A DNA stretch of 64,000 nucleotides, taken from Bauldia litoralis. GTDB taxonomy: Bacteria; Pseudomonadota; Alphaproteobacteria; Rhizobiales; Kaistiaceae. Shown here one piece after another: positions 43,874 to 53,594 of the stretch (positions are counted from its first letter, which is position 1; each line of letters starts with the position of its first letter). A program made the position numbers and the translations under genes. The stretch lies in contig NZ_FMXQ01000011.1 of the NCBI RefSeq assembly GCF_900104485.1, forward strand, positions 109,197 through 173,196, written 5' to 3'. Below the pieces are notes generated by a model. That model did not search any database, was not told the DNA's origin, and saw nothing but the letters and a program-made list of their open reading frames with translations.

Positions 43874-45067
43874 ATGCGCGTCAGCCTCGATCTTCCCGGC
43901 AGCCCCGACCGGACCCGCGTCGTCGTCGCGATGTCCGGCGGCGTCGACTCATCCGTCGTTGCGGGACTCCTCAAGGAGTCCGGCTACGATGTCGTCGGCG
44001 TGACCCTCCAGCTCTACGATCATGGCGAGGCGACCCATCGCAAGGGCGCCTGCTGCGCAGGTCAGGATATCCATGACGCCCGCCGGGTCGCCGAGACGCT
44101 GGGCATTCCCCATTATGTCCTCGACTACGAGGAGCGCTTCCGCGAGGCGGTCATCGATCCCTTCGCGGCAAGCTACGCGGCCGGCGAGACACCGGTGCCC
44201 TGCATCTCCTGCAACCAGACGGTCAAGTTCGCCGACCTCCTCGGCACCGCAGAGCGTCTTGGCGCCGATGCGCTGGCGACCGGCCACTATGTGCGGTCCG
44301 AGCAGCACGGCAATCGCCGGGCGCTTTTTCGCCCGGTCGACCTCGATCGCGACCAGAGCTATTTCCTCTTCGCCACCACGCCGGCGCAGCTCGACTTCCT
44401 GCGCTTCCCGCTGGGCGGCATGACCAAGGCGGAGACCCGCGCGGCCGCCCGCGCCTTCAACCTGCCGATCGCCGAGAAGTCGGACAGCCAGGACATCTGC
44501 TTCGTCCCCTCCGGCGGCTATGCCGATGTCATCCGCAAGCTGAATCCGGGTGCCGCCGAGCCCGGCCACATCGTTCACATCGACGGACGCGTTCTCGGCC
44601 GCCATGACGGCATCATCAATTTCACCGTCGGCCAGCGCCGCGGCATCGGCATTGCCCTCGGCCAGCCGCTCTACGTCGTCCATCTCGATCCCGAGGGCCG
44701 CCGCGTCATCGTCGGCCCGCGCGAGGCGCTCCTTACTGGCCGCCTGCATCTGCGCGGCGTCAACTGGCTCGGCGACATGCCGCTGGCAGAAGTCCCGGCC
44801 GGGGGCATCGATATCCTCGCCCGCGTTCGCTCGACCCGCCCGCCTATGCCCGCCCGGCTGATGGTCAAGGATGGCAAGGTGGTGGTAGATTTGGCGGTCG
44901 GCGAAGCTGGCGTTGCGCCGGGTCAGGCCTGCGTCTTCTATGACGGCGACGGTGACGGCGCCCGAGTTCTCGGCGGTGGCTGGATCGAACGGTCCGAGCA
45001 TAACGCCGAGGCTGAGATTGCTCTCGGAAAGCTCGTCAGCCGGGACAGCGCCGTCGCGGCGCTTTAG
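43874..45067 (+). CDS. mnmA: tRNA-specific 2-thiouridylase MnmA
   Basis: Adds sulfur to U34 of Lys, Glu and Gln tRNAs. The 397 residues show the PP-loop [18 protein letters not shown] (ATP, residues about 18-34), the catalytic Cys in [13 protein letters not shown], the second Cys in [11 protein letters not shown], and the C-terminal beta-barrel domain. Sulfur would come from the IscS/Tus system encoded elsewhere. It is followed after 9 nt by pmtA. Confidence 0.95.
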   Translation: MRVSLDLPGSPDRTRVVVAMSGGVDSSVVAGLLKESGYDVVGVTLQLYDHGEATHRKGACCAGQDIHDARRVAETLGIPHYVLDYEERFREAVIDPFAASYAAGETPVPCISCNQTVKFADLLGTAERLGADALATGHYVRSEQHGNRRALFRPVDLDRDQSYFLFATTPAQLDFLRFPLGGMTKAETRAAARAFNLPIAEKSDSQDICFVPSGGYADVIRKLNPGAAEPGHIVHIDGRVLGRHDGIINFTVGQRRGIGIALGQPLYVVHLDPEGRRVIVGPREALLTGRLHLRGVNWLGDMPLAEVPAGGIDILARVRSTRPPMPARLMVKDGKVVVDLAVGEAGVAPGQACVFYDGDGDGARVLGGGWIERSEHNAEAEIALGKLVSRDSAVAAL

Positions 45068-45076
45068 GGAGGAGCC

Positions 45077-45763
45077 ATGCCCGGGCGGTCGTTCAATACG
45101 GGGAAGTCGAACGCCGGGCAGGCTTCCGGCGCAACACTGGCCAGCCTCGACGATTCCCATGTGGTCGCCGCCTATGCGCGCTGGGCGCCTTTCTATGACC
45201 GGTTCTTTGGCGCCTTCACCGCCAGCTCATGCCGGATCGCCGTCGGGGAGATCAACAGGCTGCCGCCGGGCCGGGTCCTCGAACTTGGCGTCGGCACCGG
45301 CATCTCCCTGCCCCTCTATGACCGCAAGCATCGCATCGTCGGCATCGACCTCAGCCGCGAGATGCTCGACATCGGCCGCAAGCGCGTCGCGGACGAGAAA
45401 CTCGACAATGTCGAGGCGCTGGTCGAGATGGATGCCGAGGCATTGACGTTCGAGGACGGCGGTTTCGACGCCGTCATGGCGATGTTCGTTATGACCGTGG
45501 TACCGGACCCCGACCGCGTCCTCGCCGAGATCGTCCGGGTGGTCAAGCCTGGCGGACACGTCGTCCTCGTCAACCACTTCTCGGTCGAAAAAGGTCCTCG
45601 CGCCTGGATCGAACGCTGGATGGCGCGCTATTCCGCCAAGCTCGGCTGGCGCCCGACGTTCCCCATCGACCTTGTGCTGGGCCGACCGGAGCTCAAACTG
45701 ATCCGCCGGCAAAGCGCGAAGAGCTTCGACCTCTTCACGATGCTGGTCTTCGAGCGGGTCTGA
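45077..45763 (+). CDS. pmtA: Phosphatidylethanolamine N-methyltransferase (PmtA-type, class I SAM)
   Basis: Methylates phosphatidylethanolamine to phosphatidylcholine with SAM at the inner membrane. The 228-residue protein has motif I RVLELGVGTGISLPLYDR (about 70-87), motif II GIDLSREMLDIGRKR and the VNHFSVEKG block seen in rhizobial PmtA. No membrane helix, as expected for this soluble bacterial type. It is coupled to mnmA (9 nt). Confidence 0.85.
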   Translation: MPGRSFNTGKSNAGQASGATLASLDDSHVVAAYARWAPFYDRFFGAFTASSCRIAVGEINRLPPGRVLELGVGTGISLPLYDRKHRIVGIDLSREMLDIGRKRVADEKLDNVEALVEMDAEALTFEDGGFDAVMAMFVMTVVPDPDRVLAEIVRVVKPGGHVVLVNHFSVEKGPRAWIERWMARYSAKLGWRPTFPIDLVLGRPELKLIRRQSAKSFDLFTMLVFERV

Positions 45764-45778
45764 CCCGCGCCCGATGCC

Positions 45779-47503
45779 TTAGTGGATTTCCGGCTCGGGG
45801 GTCCGGGCGGTGCCGGCCAGGAAGTCGAAATCGCACCCCTTGTCGGCCTGCTGAATGTGGCTGGCATAAAGCCGGTTATAGCCGCGCTCGAAGGTCCGGT
45901 CGGGCGGCACCCATTCGGCCAGCCGCCGGGCGATCTCGGTTTCCCGGACCTCCAGCACCAGCGACCGCTTGTCGACATCGACCGAAATCAGGTCGCCGTT
46001 GCGGACCGCGGCCAGCGGCCCCCCGACATAGGATTCCGGCGCGACATGGAGAATGCAGGCGCCGTAGCTGGTGCCGCTCATCCGGCCGTCCGAAATCCGC
46101 AGCATGTCGCGGACACCCTGCTTCAGGAGCTTGCGGGGGATCGGCAGCATCCCCCATTCCGGCATCCCCGGCCCACCGACCGGGCCGGCATTCTGCAGCA
46201 CCAGGACGTGATCCGGCGTCACATCGAGGTCGTCGCGATCGATCAACTTCGACATCTCGTTATAGTCGCGGAAGACCAGCGCCGGGCCGGTGTGCTTGAG
46301 CAGTCGCGCTTCCGCCGCCGCCGGCTTGATCACCGCGCCGCCGGGCGCCAGGTTGCCGCGCAGCACGGCCATCCCCAGCGCCGACGAGACCGGGCTGTCG
46401 AGCGGCCGGATGATGTCGCTGTTATAGACCTTGGCATTGGCGATCGCCGTGCCGAGGTCGGTGCCGGCGACCGTCAGCGCCGAAAGGTCGAGCTTCTCAC
46501 GCAGTTCCGACAGCAGCGCCGGCAGTCCGCCGGCATAGTAGAAATCCTCCATCAGGAATTCGCCCGACGGCCGGATGTTGGCCAGCACCGGAACTTCGCG
46601 CGCGAACCGGTCGAAATCGTCGAGACCGAGATCGACCCCTGCTCGCCCGGCCATCGCCACCAGATGGATGATGGCGTTCGTCGATCCGGCCAGCGCCATC
46701 TGCATCACCACCGCATTGTCGAAGGAAGCGCGGGTCAGGACATCCGATGGCTTGAGGTCCTCGGCGATCATCTCGACGATCCGGCGGCCGCAGGCGGTCG
46801 CCATGCGCGCGTGGCCCGAATCCGCCGCCGGGATCGACGAGGCGCCGGGCAGCGTCAGGCCGAGCGTCTCGACCAGCGCCGTCATTGTCGCGGCGGTGCC
46901 CATCGTCATGCAGGTGCCGAAGCTCCGGGCGATGCCGGATTCCATCGACCGCCACTCGTCCTCGGTGACCTTGCCCGCCTGCTTGTCGGCCCAGTATTTC
47001 CAGACATCGCTGCCTGAACCGAGCACCTGCCCCTGGTAGTTGCCGCGCAGCATCGGCCCGGCGGGCATGAAGATCGCCGGCAGATCCATGCTGATCGCGC
47101 CCATCAGCGTGCCGGGCGTGGTCTTGTCGCAACCGCCCATCAGCACGACGCCATCGACCGGATGCGACCGCAGCAGTTCCTCGACCTCGAGCGCCAGCAG
47201 GTTGCGATAGAGCATCGTCGTCGGCTTGACGAAGGTCTCCGACAGCGACAGCGCCGGCAGTTCGACCGGGAAGCCGCCCGCCTGCCAGATCCCGCGCTTG
47301 ATCTCCTCGGCGCGGCTCCGGAAATGCGCGTGGCAGGGCTGAAGGTCGGACCATGTGTTGATGATCGCGACCACCGGCTTGCCCATGAAATCCTCATAGG
47401 CGTAGCCCATCTGCAGCGTGCGCGAGCGATGGCCGAAGGCACGCAGGTCGCTGGCGCCGAACCAACGGGCGCTGCGCAGGCCGGGTTTCTTGCTGTTACT
47501 CAT
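45779..47503 (-). CDS. IlvD/Edd-family sugar-acid dehydratase, likely L-arabinonate dehydratase
   Basis: A 574-residue Fe-S dehydratase. It keeps the three cluster/metal Cys areas seen in the family: TWSDLQPCHAHFRSR, LMGGCDKTTPGTLMGA and SFGTCMTMGTAATMTAL. The start SARWFGASDLRAFGHRSR is typical of the pentonate dehydratases related to Rhizobium L-arabinonate dehydratase, not of branched-chain IlvD. The product would be a 2-keto-3-deoxy acid, handled by the DapA-like enzyme two genes upstream. Substrate is inferred. Confidence 0.87.
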   Translation of the reverse strand: MSNSKKPGLRSARWFGASDLRAFGHRSRTLQMGYAYEDFMGKPVVAIINTWSDLQPCHAHFRSRAEEIKRGIWQAGGFPVELPALSLSETFVKPTTMLYRNLLALEVEELLRSHPVDGVVLMGGCDKTTPGTLMGAISMDLPAIFMPAGPMLRGNYQGQVLGSGSDVWKYWADKQAGKVTEDEWRSMESGIARSFGTCMTMGTAATMTALVETLGLTLPGASSIPAADSGHARMATACGRRIVEMIAEDLKPSDVLTRASFDNAVVMQMALAGSTNAIIHLVAMAGRAGVDLGLDDFDRFAREVPVLANIRPSGEFLMEDFYYAGGLPALLSELREKLDLSALTVAGTDLGTAIANAKVYNSDIIRPLDSPVSSALGMAVLRGNLAPGGAVIKPAAAEARLLKHTGPALVFRDYNEMSKLIDRDDLDVTPDHVLVLQNAGPVGGPGMPEWGMLPIPRKLLKQGVRDMLRISDGRMSGTSYGACILHVAPESYVGGPLAAVRNGDLISVDVDKRSLVLEVRETEIARRLAEWVPPDRTFERGYNRLYASHIQQADKGCDFDFLAGTARTPEPEIH

Positions 47504-47521
47504 TCCCGTATCCGTTCGCCC

Positions 47522-48553
47522 TCAGGAGTCGCTCGACCGTTGCCAGATGTTGATGCCGCCATCGGTAGCGAGCTTGTCGATCTCGGCCAGTTCCTCGGCG
47601 CTGAAGTCGGGATTGTCGAGCCCCTTGACCAGGTCGGTGATCTGCTCCGGCCGGCTCGCGCCGATCAGCGCCGTCGTCACCCGCGGATCGCGCAGCACCC
47701 AGGCGACCGCCATCTGGGCCAGCGACTGGCCGCGGCGCTTGGCGACATCGGCAAGCCCGCGGATCGCGGTGAGATTCTCCTCGCTGAGGAAGCCTTCGCG
47801 CCATGATCCGGCGCCACTGGCCGCCCGGCTGCCCTCGGGAACGCCGTTGAGATACTTGTTGGTCAACAGGCCCTGGGCGAGCGGCGAGAAGGTGATGCAG
47901 CCGATCCCCTCTTTGTCGAGCGTATCGAGCAGGCCGTCCGCCTCGATCCAGCGGTTGAGCATCGAATAGCTCGGCTGGTGAATCAGGCAGGGTGTGCCGA
48001 GATCGTGGAGGATCGCCGCCGCCTCCGCCGTCCGCCTGGCGCTGTAGGACGAGATGCCGACATAGAGCGCCTTGCCCTGGCGCACCGCGGTGTCCAGTGC
48101 GCCCATGGTCTCCTCAAGCGGCGTATTGGGATCGACCCGGTGCGAATAGAAGATGTCGACATAGTCGAGCTTCATCCGCTTGAGGCTCTGGTCGAGGCTC
48201 GACAGGAGGTACTTGCGGCTCCCCCACTCGCCGTAGGGCCCCGGCCACATCCGGTAGCCGGCCTTGGTCGAGATCACCAGTTCGTCACGCAGGCCCTGGA
48301 AATCGGTCGCCAGGATCTCGCCGAAATGCTCCTCGGCCGAGCCGGGCGGCGGGCCGTAATTGTTGGCGAGGTCGAAGTGGGTGATGCCGTTGTCGAAGGC
48401 GGTGCGGCACATGTCGCGCGCCGTGTTGGCAAGCGCGTTATGGCCGAAATTGTGCCACAGGCCGAAGGACAGTTCCGGCAGTTGCAGGCCGCTTCGTCCG
48501 GTATGCCGGTACTTCATCCGCTCGTATCGGTCTTCCGCCGGCTGATAGCTCAT
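47522..48553 (-). CDS. Aldo/keto reductase, YghZ-like (L-glyceraldehyde-3-phosphate reductase family)
   Basis: NADPH-dependent reductase of 343 residues. Catalytic tetrad: Asp in THFDLANNYGPP, Tyr50-type residue in the same block, Lys in VISTKAGYRMWPGPYGEWGS and His in DIFYSHRVDP. The GPYGEWGSRKYL insertion is a YghZ-branch mark. It may reduce glycolaldehyde or another short aldehyde released in the sugar-acid pathway of its neighbours, but such enzymes are broad. Confidence 0.88.
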   Translation of the reverse strand: MSYQPAEDRYERMKYRHTGRSGLQLPELSFGLWHNFGHNALANTARDMCRTAFDNGITHFDLANNYGPPPGSAEEHFGEILATDFQGLRDELVISTKAGYRMWPGPYGEWGSRKYLLSSLDQSLKRMKLDYVDIFYSHRVDPNTPLEETMGALDTAVRQGKALYVGISSYSARRTAEAAAILHDLGTPCLIHQPSYSMLNRWIEADGLLDTLDKEGIGCITFSPLAQGLLTNKYLNGVPEGSRAASGAGSWREGFLSEENLTAIRGLADVAKRRGQSLAQMAVAWVLRDPRVTTALIGASRPEQITDLVKGLDNPDFSAEELAEIDKLATDGGINIWQRSSDS

Positions 48554-48598
48554 GGTGTCTCCAACTGTTTGGTTCCGGCCATACGGCCGTCGGGTGGG

Positions 48599-49537
48599 TC
48601 AGGTCGCCGGGTCGCTGAGATAACGCCGGTTTTCCTCGTAAAGTGCCTTGGCAGCGTCCGCAACGCCGGCCACTTGCCCCGGATCGAGGTTGGCAAGGTA
48701 GGGCTGTATCGGCCCGGTCTCGGCGATCCCGACAAGCTGAACCGCGTCATGCAGGACGACGATCGGCGAATGTGCGTCGCGCTGATCCTCAAAGGCGAGA
48801 AACCGCTCGCGCAGCGCTTCGGCGGTTTGCCGATCGCGGGATTTCAGCGCCTTGAGAATCGCGGTCGACATATGTGGCGCGATGGTAACCGATCCGGAGG
48901 TGAATGCCGCAACACCGAAATCGAGCACATGGACGATCGCCGGCCTCTCGCCGATGCCACTGACCAGCCGCTCCGTGCCGATCGCCTCGACCAGTTCGGA
49001 AAGATAGCGATCGGTGCCGGGATCGGCGCGCTCGACCGCATATTTCACCACGCAGACGACGCCGTCGGCGATCAGCGCCGCCATGTCGCGCGGCGCGAAA
49101 TAATTCTCCGCCCGCACGTAGGCAGTGATCGGCCGGCCATAGGCGTCGGCGATCCGCCGCAGCCCGGTTGCCACGCCGGCGGGCTTGGTCGGCCCGTTCA
49201 TCGGCAGCGCCATCGCGGTCGGGAAATCGTAGTCGCGAAGAATACGGACCTGATCGAGCGCCTTGCCGAAATCGGGACCGAAGGCCGGGATCATCCAGCC
49301 ATCGGCGGGCGCGATCTCGACCATCATGTCGAGCACGGAAGGGAATTCGGCGAGGCCGAGATGGTAGAAATTGGCGTTTCCGCCATAGAGGAAGCTCGAA
49401 ACCCCGCCTTCCGCCATCCAGCCGACGATCTTGCGGTTCTGCTCGACATCGGCCGAGCCGTCGGCGGCGCGCGCCAGCGGCGGCACCGCGATCACCGATC
49501 GGACCAGATCGGCGGGGGTGACTGGATCCGTCTTCAT
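48599..49537 (-). CDS. DHDPS/NAL-superfamily aldolase or dehydratase
   Basis: A 312-residue barrel of the dihydrodipicolinate synthase superfamily. The Schiff-base Lys lies in VCVVKYAVERADP (about residue 165) and the Tyr in RPITAYVRAENYF (about 140). The GGNANFYHLGLAEFPSVLD loop differs from DapA (GTTGE), pointing to a sugar-acid substrate such as a 2-keto-3-deoxypentonate. It is the promoter-proximal gene of a leftward set (this, aldo/keto reductase, dehydratase) with an operator 38 nt before its start. Confidence 0.83.
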   Translation of the reverse strand: MKTDPVTPADLVRSVIAVPPLARAADGSADVEQNRKIVGWMAEGGVSSFLYGGNANFYHLGLAEFPSVLDMMVEIAPADGWMIPAFGPDFGKALDQVRILRDYDFPTAMALPMNGPTKPAGVATGLRRIADAYGRPITAYVRAENYFAPRDMAALIADGVVCVVKYAVERADPGTDRYLSELVEAIGTERLVSGIGERPAIVHVLDFGVAAFTSGSVTIAPHMSTAILKALKSRDRQTAEALRERFLAFEDQRDAHSPIVVLHDAVQLVGIAETGPIQPYLANLDPGQVAGVADAAKALYEENRRYLSDPAT

Positions 49538-49574
49538 GACTTCCGGTTGAACTCATTCAAGGTGGGACGTCCCA

Positions 49575-49591
49575 AAGTTATCGGACAACTT
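49575..49591. promoter_or_regulatory. GntR-like operator in the divergent sugar-acid promoter
   Basis: AAGTTATCGGACAACTT has 8-bp arms with one mismatch around a single central base. A further GGACAAC half-site lies at 49598-49604, giving the same half-site spaced 15 nt apart (TTGTCC on the minus strand). The site lies 38 nt before the leftward DapA-like gene and 131 nt before the rightward SDR. Its half-site TTGTC matches that of the kdgD operator. Confidence 0.55.
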
Positions 49592-49721
49592 CGTCCCGGA
49601 CAACTCCACCCCGGTCGTTTGCGCGACCGCCTGCGGTTGACGACCATCGACGGCTCGCGGATAAGCACCCCTGCAGAAAACGAGCCGCGCGTTACACGGC
49701 CGCCATTTTCGGGGAAAAACC

Positions 49722-50486
49722 ATGGCTTCAATGTTTGACCTGACCGGTCGTCTCGCACTGGTGACCGGATCGAGCAAGGGAATCGGGCTGGCGCTCGCCG
49801 AAGCGGTAGCCGAAGCCGGCGCCGAGATCATCATCAATTCGCGCAACCCCGAGGAGCTCGAAAAGACCCGGGCGAAGCTCGCCGCGGAAGGCCACAAGGT
49901 CCATGCCGTGTCCTTCGACGTCACCGACCAGCCGCTGGTCGAGGCGACGGTCGCGCGCATCGAGGCCGAGATCGGCCCGATCGAAATCCTCTTCAACAAC
50001 GCCGGCATCCAGTATCGCACGCCGCTCGACGAGTTCCCGGTCGAGGCCTGGCGCCAGGTCATGGCCACCAACCTCGACAGCGTCTTCTACGTCGGACAGG
50101 CAGTCGCCAAGCGGATGATCCCGCGCGGCCATGGCAAGATCGTCAACACCTGTTCGCTCGGCAGCGAGATCGCCCGCCAGACGATCGCCCCCTACACCGC
50201 CGCCAAGGGCGCGGTGAAGATGCTGACCAAGGGAATGTGTGCCGACTGGGCCAGGCACGGCCTGCAGATCAACGGCATCGGCCCCGGCTACTTCAAGACC
50301 GAGCTCAATCGCGCCCTGTTCGAGAACCCCGAATTCGACGCCTGGGTGAAGCAGCGGACGCCGGCCGCCCGCTGGGGCGATGTCGACGAACTCAAGGGCG
50401 TCGCCGTCTTCCTCGCCTCCGATGCCGCGACCTTCGTCAACGGCCATATCGTCTATGTCGATGGCGGTCTGGTCAGCGCGCTGTAG
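49722..50486 (+). CDS. Short-chain dehydrogenase, gluconate 5-dehydrogenase-like
   Basis: A 254-residue classical SDR: TGSSKGIG (nucleotide loop, 16-23), NNAGIQYR, catalytic Ser in NTCSLGS, YTAAKGAV (Tyr-x3-Lys), and NGIGPGYFKTELN. The starting MFDLTGRLALVTGSSKGIGL and IVYVDGG end are typical of IdnO/Gno-type gluconate/sugar-acid dehydrogenases. It shares the control region with the leftward dehydratase/aldolase genes, fitting oxidation of a sugar acid. Converges on the DMT gene. Confidence 0.87.
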   Translation: MASMFDLTGRLALVTGSSKGIGLALAEAVAEAGAEIIINSRNPEELEKTRAKLAAEGHKVHAVSFDVTDQPLVEATVARIEAEIGPIEILFNNAGIQYRTPLDEFPVEAWRQVMATNLDSVFYVGQAVAKRMIPRGHGKIVNTCSLGSEIARQTIAPYTAAKGAVKMLTKGMCADWARHGLQINGIGPGYFKTELNRALFENPEFDAWVKQRTPAARWGDVDELKGVAVFLASDAATFVNGHIVYVDGGLVSAL

Positions 50487-50506
50487 CACCGGCAAGCGAA
50501 CGCGGA

Positions 50507-50953
50507 TCAGGTCGAGCGCTGGAAGATCAGGACGCCAGCGAGCACCAGGATGATGGCGACGATCCGCATCGGGTCGAAGGCGTGGCCCTCGTAGCTGCCG
50601 AGCCCGGTCCAGTCGAGCACCGTCGCCATGATCATCTGGCCGGCGACGATCGCGCCGAACAGCGCCGCCGCGCCGAGCGCCGGCGCCAGCCACAAGGTCG
50701 CCGCGACGAAGAGAAAGCCGATCGATCCCGCAATCCAGAGGTACCACGGCATGCCGGCAAGCGCCGTCCAGTGGATCGTCGGGCGGCTGATCAGGATATA
50801 GGCCGAGCAGAGCACGAAGGAGACGAGGATCGAGACGAAGGCGGCGACCACCGGGCTACCGACGCGGCGGGCAACATCGGCGTTGAGGAGCGGCTGGACC
50901 GCAATGGCGCAACCGACGCCGATCGCCGCCAGCAGGAAAGGTATCTTGGACAA
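50507..50953 (-). CDS. DMT-superfamily small membrane transporter (DUF606/YdcZ)
   Basis: A 148-residue inner-membrane protein with five hydrophobic segments (for example LLAAIGVGCAIAVQPLL, VVAAFVSILVSFVLCSAYI and ILVLAGVLIF) and the family pattern QPLLNADVARRVGSPVVAAF. Five-helix members usually dimerise, often head-to-tail. Substrate unknown. It follows the CaiB gene in the same direction (29 nt), so it may belong to the CaiB/gcdH unit. Confidence 0.85.
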   Translation of the reverse strand: MSKIPFLLAAIGVGCAIAVQPLLNADVARRVGSPVVAAFVSILVSFVLCSAYILISRPTIHWTALAGMPWYLWIAGSIGFLFVAATLWLAPALGAAALFGAIVAGQMIMATVLDWTGLGSYEGHAFDPMRIVAIILVLAGVLIFQRST

Positions 50954-50982
50954 GGTGCAGCCTCCTGCCGGGTGACCCGGCC

Positions 50983-52191
50983 TCAGCGGCTGCCGACAGC
51001 GCCGCCCGCTTCCAGGGAATCGATCTCGTCCTCGGGATAGCCGAGTTCGCGAAGCACCGCACGGGTATGTTCGCCGAGCAGCGGCGAGGCGCGCTCATAG
51101 GCGAGCGGCGATTCCGACATCCGGATCGGGCTGCGCACCGAGGGGACGGTGCTGCCGTCTCCCCTCGGCAGGTCGAGCCGCATGCCGCGATGGACGACCT
51201 GGGGATCGGCAAAGACCTGCTCGAGGGAATTGATCGGACCGACCGGAACTCCAGCCGCCTCGAGCCGGCCGATCAGGTCCGTCGCGGTGAATCGGGCGGC
51301 CAGTGCGGCGAGGATCGGCACCAGCGTCTCGCGATGGGCGACCCGCGCCTGGTTGGTGACATAGTCGGTGTCGTCGGCAAGATCGCCGGCGCCGAGCACC
51401 GCGACAAAGTTCCGGAACTGGGAATCGTTGCCGACCGCGACGATCACATACCCGTCGCTGACCGCGAAGGATTGGTAGGGCACGATGTTGGGATGGGCGT
51501 TGCCGAGACGGTGTGGCGACACGCCGGTGACCAGGTAGTTCATCGCCTGGTTGGCCAGCACCCCGACCTGGCAATCGAGCAGCGCCATGTCGATCTGCTG
51601 TCCCTTGCCAGTCCTGTCGCGATAGGCCAGAGCCGCCTGGATGCCGATCACCGCGTAAAGCCCGGCGAAGATGTCGGCGAAGGCGACGCCGGACTTCATC
51701 GGCTCGCCATCGGGCGCTCCGGTCAGGTCCATGATGCCGCCCATGCCCTGGATGACAAAGTCATAGCCGGGACGGCCGGCGCGCGGGCCGTCCTGACCGA
51801 AGCCAGTGATCGAGCAATAGATGACCCGCGGATTGACCGCCTTCAGGCTCTCGTAGTCCAGCCCATATTTGGCCAGGCCGCCGACCTTGAAGTTCTCGAC
51901 GACGACGTCCGCCTGCTCGACCAGCCGGTGGACCACCCGGACGCCTTCGGGCCTGGCGAAGTCGACGACGATCGACCGCTTGCCGCGATTGGCGGCGTGG
52001 AAATAGGCGGCGTCCTCGGTGCCGTCGGCGTTGGCGACGGCGGGCGGTCCCCAACGACGCGTATCATCGCCGGCCGGGCTTTCGACCTTGATCACGTCGG
52101 CGCCGAGATCGGCGAACAACTGGCAGCCGAACGGACCGGCCAGCACGCGGGACAATTCGACCACCTTCAGTCCGGCCAGCGGCGCCGCCAT
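50983..52191 (-). CDS. Class III (CaiB/BaiF) CoA-transferase, likely glutarate CoA-transferase
   Basis: Transfers CoA from a donor such as succinyl-CoA to a carboxylic acid. The 402-residue protein starts GLKVVELSRVLAGPFGCQLF, then ADVVVENFKVGGLAKYGLDY with the catalytic Asp region at YDFVIQGMGGIMDLTG, all typical. It lies next to gcdH (29 nt), a pairing that matches glutarate CoA-transferase (mammalian SUGCT homologues) and feeds glutaryl-CoA to GcdH. Alternative substrates of family III enzymes cannot be excluded. Confidence 0.86.
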   Translation of the reverse strand: MAAPLAGLKVVELSRVLAGPFGCQLFADLGADVIKVESPAGDDTRRWGPPAVANADGTEDAAYFHAANRGKRSIVVDFARPEGVRVVHRLVEQADVVVENFKVGGLAKYGLDYESLKAVNPRVIYCSITGFGQDGPRAGRPGYDFVIQGMGGIMDLTGAPDGEPMKSGVAFADIFAGLYAVIGIQAALAYRDRTGKGQQIDMALLDCQVGVLANQAMNYLVTGVSPHRLGNAHPNIVPYQSFAVSDGYVIVAVGNDSQFRNFVAVLGAGDLADDTDYVTNQARVAHRETLVPILAALAARFTATDLIGRLEAAGVPVGPINSLEQVFADPQVVHRGMRLDLPRGDGSTVPSVRSPIRMSESPLAYERASPLLGEHTRAVLRELGYPEDEIDSLEAGGAVGSR

Positions 52192-52220
52192 CGTCGATCC
52201 TTTGCTCGGTTGCTGAACGT

Positions 52221-53417
52221 CTAGGAAAACGCCTGGATGCCGGTCTGCGCCCGGCCGAGGATCAGGGCGTGGATGTCGTGGGTGCCCTCGTAGGTGTTCA
52301 CCGTCTCGAGATTGAGCATGTGGCGGATGACGTGGAATTCATCGGCGATGCCGTTGCCGCCATGCATGTCGCGGGCGAGCCGTGCGATGTCGAGCGCCTT
52401 GCCGGCATTGTTGCGCTTGATCAGGCTGATCATCTCGGGAACCACCCGCCCCTCGTCGAACAGCCGCCCGACCCGCAGCGCCGCCTGGAGCCCGAGGGCG
52501 ATCTCGGTCTGCATGTCGGCGAGCTTCTTCTGCACAAGCTGGTTGGCGGCAAGCGGCCGGCCGAACTGGCTGCGGTCGAGGACATATTGGCGGGCGCGGT
52601 GCCAGCAATCCTCCGCCGCGCCCAGCGCCCCCCAGGCGATCCCGAACCGCGCCCGGTTGAGGCAGCCGAATGGCCCTCCGAGCCCGGAAGCGTTCGGCAG
52701 CAGGTTTTCCTCGGGCACCTCGACACCGTCCATGACGATCTCGCCGGTCACCGACGCCCGCAGCGACATCTTGCCCTCGATCTTCGGCGTCAACAGCCCG
52801 GCCATGCCGCGCTCGAGCAGGAAGCCGCGAATCTTGCCGTCATGGCCGGCGGACTTCGCCCAGACGACCATGACGTCGGCGATCGGTGAATTGGTGATCC
52901 AGGTCTTGGTCCCGGTCAGCCAGTAGCCGCCATCGACCGGCTCGGCCCGCGCTTCCATCGCGCCGGGGTCGGAGCCGTGGTCCGGCTCGGTGAGCCCGAA
53001 GGCGCCGACGATCTCGCCGGTCGCCAGCCGCGGCAGGAAACGCTGGCGCTGCTCCTCGCTGCCATAGGCATGGATCGGATGCATGACCAGCGAGGACTGG
53101 ACGCTGAGCGCCGACCGGTATCCGGAATCGACGCGCTCGACCTCGCGGGCGATCAGGCCGTAGGAGACGTAGCCGGCGCCGGCGCCGCCATACTCGGGCG
53201 GAATTGTCGCACCAAGCAGCCCGAGCGCCCCCATCTCGCTGATGATCTCCCGGTCGAAACGCTCGTCGCGGAACGCCGACAGGACCCGCGGCTGCAGCTT
53301 CTCCTGGGCGTAGGCATGCGCCGTCTCCCGGATCAGCGCCTCTTCCTGGCTGAGTTCGCCATCGAAGGCGAGCGGGTCGGACCAGTCGAACGAAGCCTTG
53401 CCGGAGGTTTCTGCCAT
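52221..53417 (-). CDS. gcdH: Glutaryl-CoA dehydrogenase
   Basis: FAD enzyme that oxidises and decarboxylates glutaryl-CoA to crotonyl-CoA in lysine/tryptophan breakdown. The 398-residue length and the C-terminal [20 protein letters not shown] with the catalytic Glu, plus the decarboxylating-type [19 protein letters not shown], mark GcdH among acyl-CoA dehydrogenases. ATG 53417 is chosen by homology at the N-terminus ([17 protein letters not shown]); the frame is open to 53594 without support. It heads the leftward unit with the CoA-transferase. Confidence 0.92.
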   Translation of the reverse strand: MAETSGKASFDWSDPLAFDGELSQEEALIRETAHAYAQEKLQPRVLSAFRDERFDREIISEMGALGLLGATIPPEYGGAGAGYVSYGLIAREVERVDSGYRSALSVQSSLVMHPIHAYGSEEQRQRFLPRLATGEIVGAFGLTEPDHGSDPGAMEARAEPVDGGYWLTGTKTWITNSPIADVMVVWAKSAGHDGKIRGFLLERGMAGLLTPKIEGKMSLRASVTGEIVMDGVEVPEENLLPNASGLGGPFGCLNRARFGIAWGALGAAEDCWHRARQYVLDRSQFGRPLAANQLVQKKLADMQTEIALGLQAALRVGRLFDEGRVVPEMISLIKRNNAGKALDIARLARDMHGGNGIADEFHVIRHMLNLETVNTYEGTHDIHALILGRAQTGIQAFS

Positions 53418-53547
53418 GATTTGGAAATCTGTCTTTCGGGTTCGGGGATCAGGTTGGATGATAGCGAAATCGGCGCGCCGGATCGCGTCCTTTTCATCGC
53501 CACGGACGACACGGTTGCATGTCGAGCCATGCCGCTCATCAAACAAC

Positions 53548-53586
53548 TCTGGAACCTTTCCAGACAATAGACTGGAACAGTTCCAG
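53548..53586. promoter_or_regulatory. Tandem CTGGAA-N3-TTCCAG palindromes
   Basis: TCTGGAACCTTTCCAGA (53548-53564) and CTGGAACAGTTCCAG (53572-53586) are two perfect palindromes of the form CTGGAA-N3-TTCCAG with centres 23 nt apart. A half-site TTCCAGAACC follows near 53637. They lie in the 295-nt gap between gcdH (leftward) and the iron-binding protein gene (rightward) and could control either. I do not recognise the binding protein. Confidence 0.65.
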
Positions 53587-53594
53587 CAACACAC

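Noticed and set aside
45779..47503. Dihydroxy-acid dehydratase IlvD of branched-chain amino acid synthesis
   Set aside because: The N-terminal SARWFGASDLRAFGHRSR type and the neighbouring sugar-acid genes point to a pentonate-type dehydratase.
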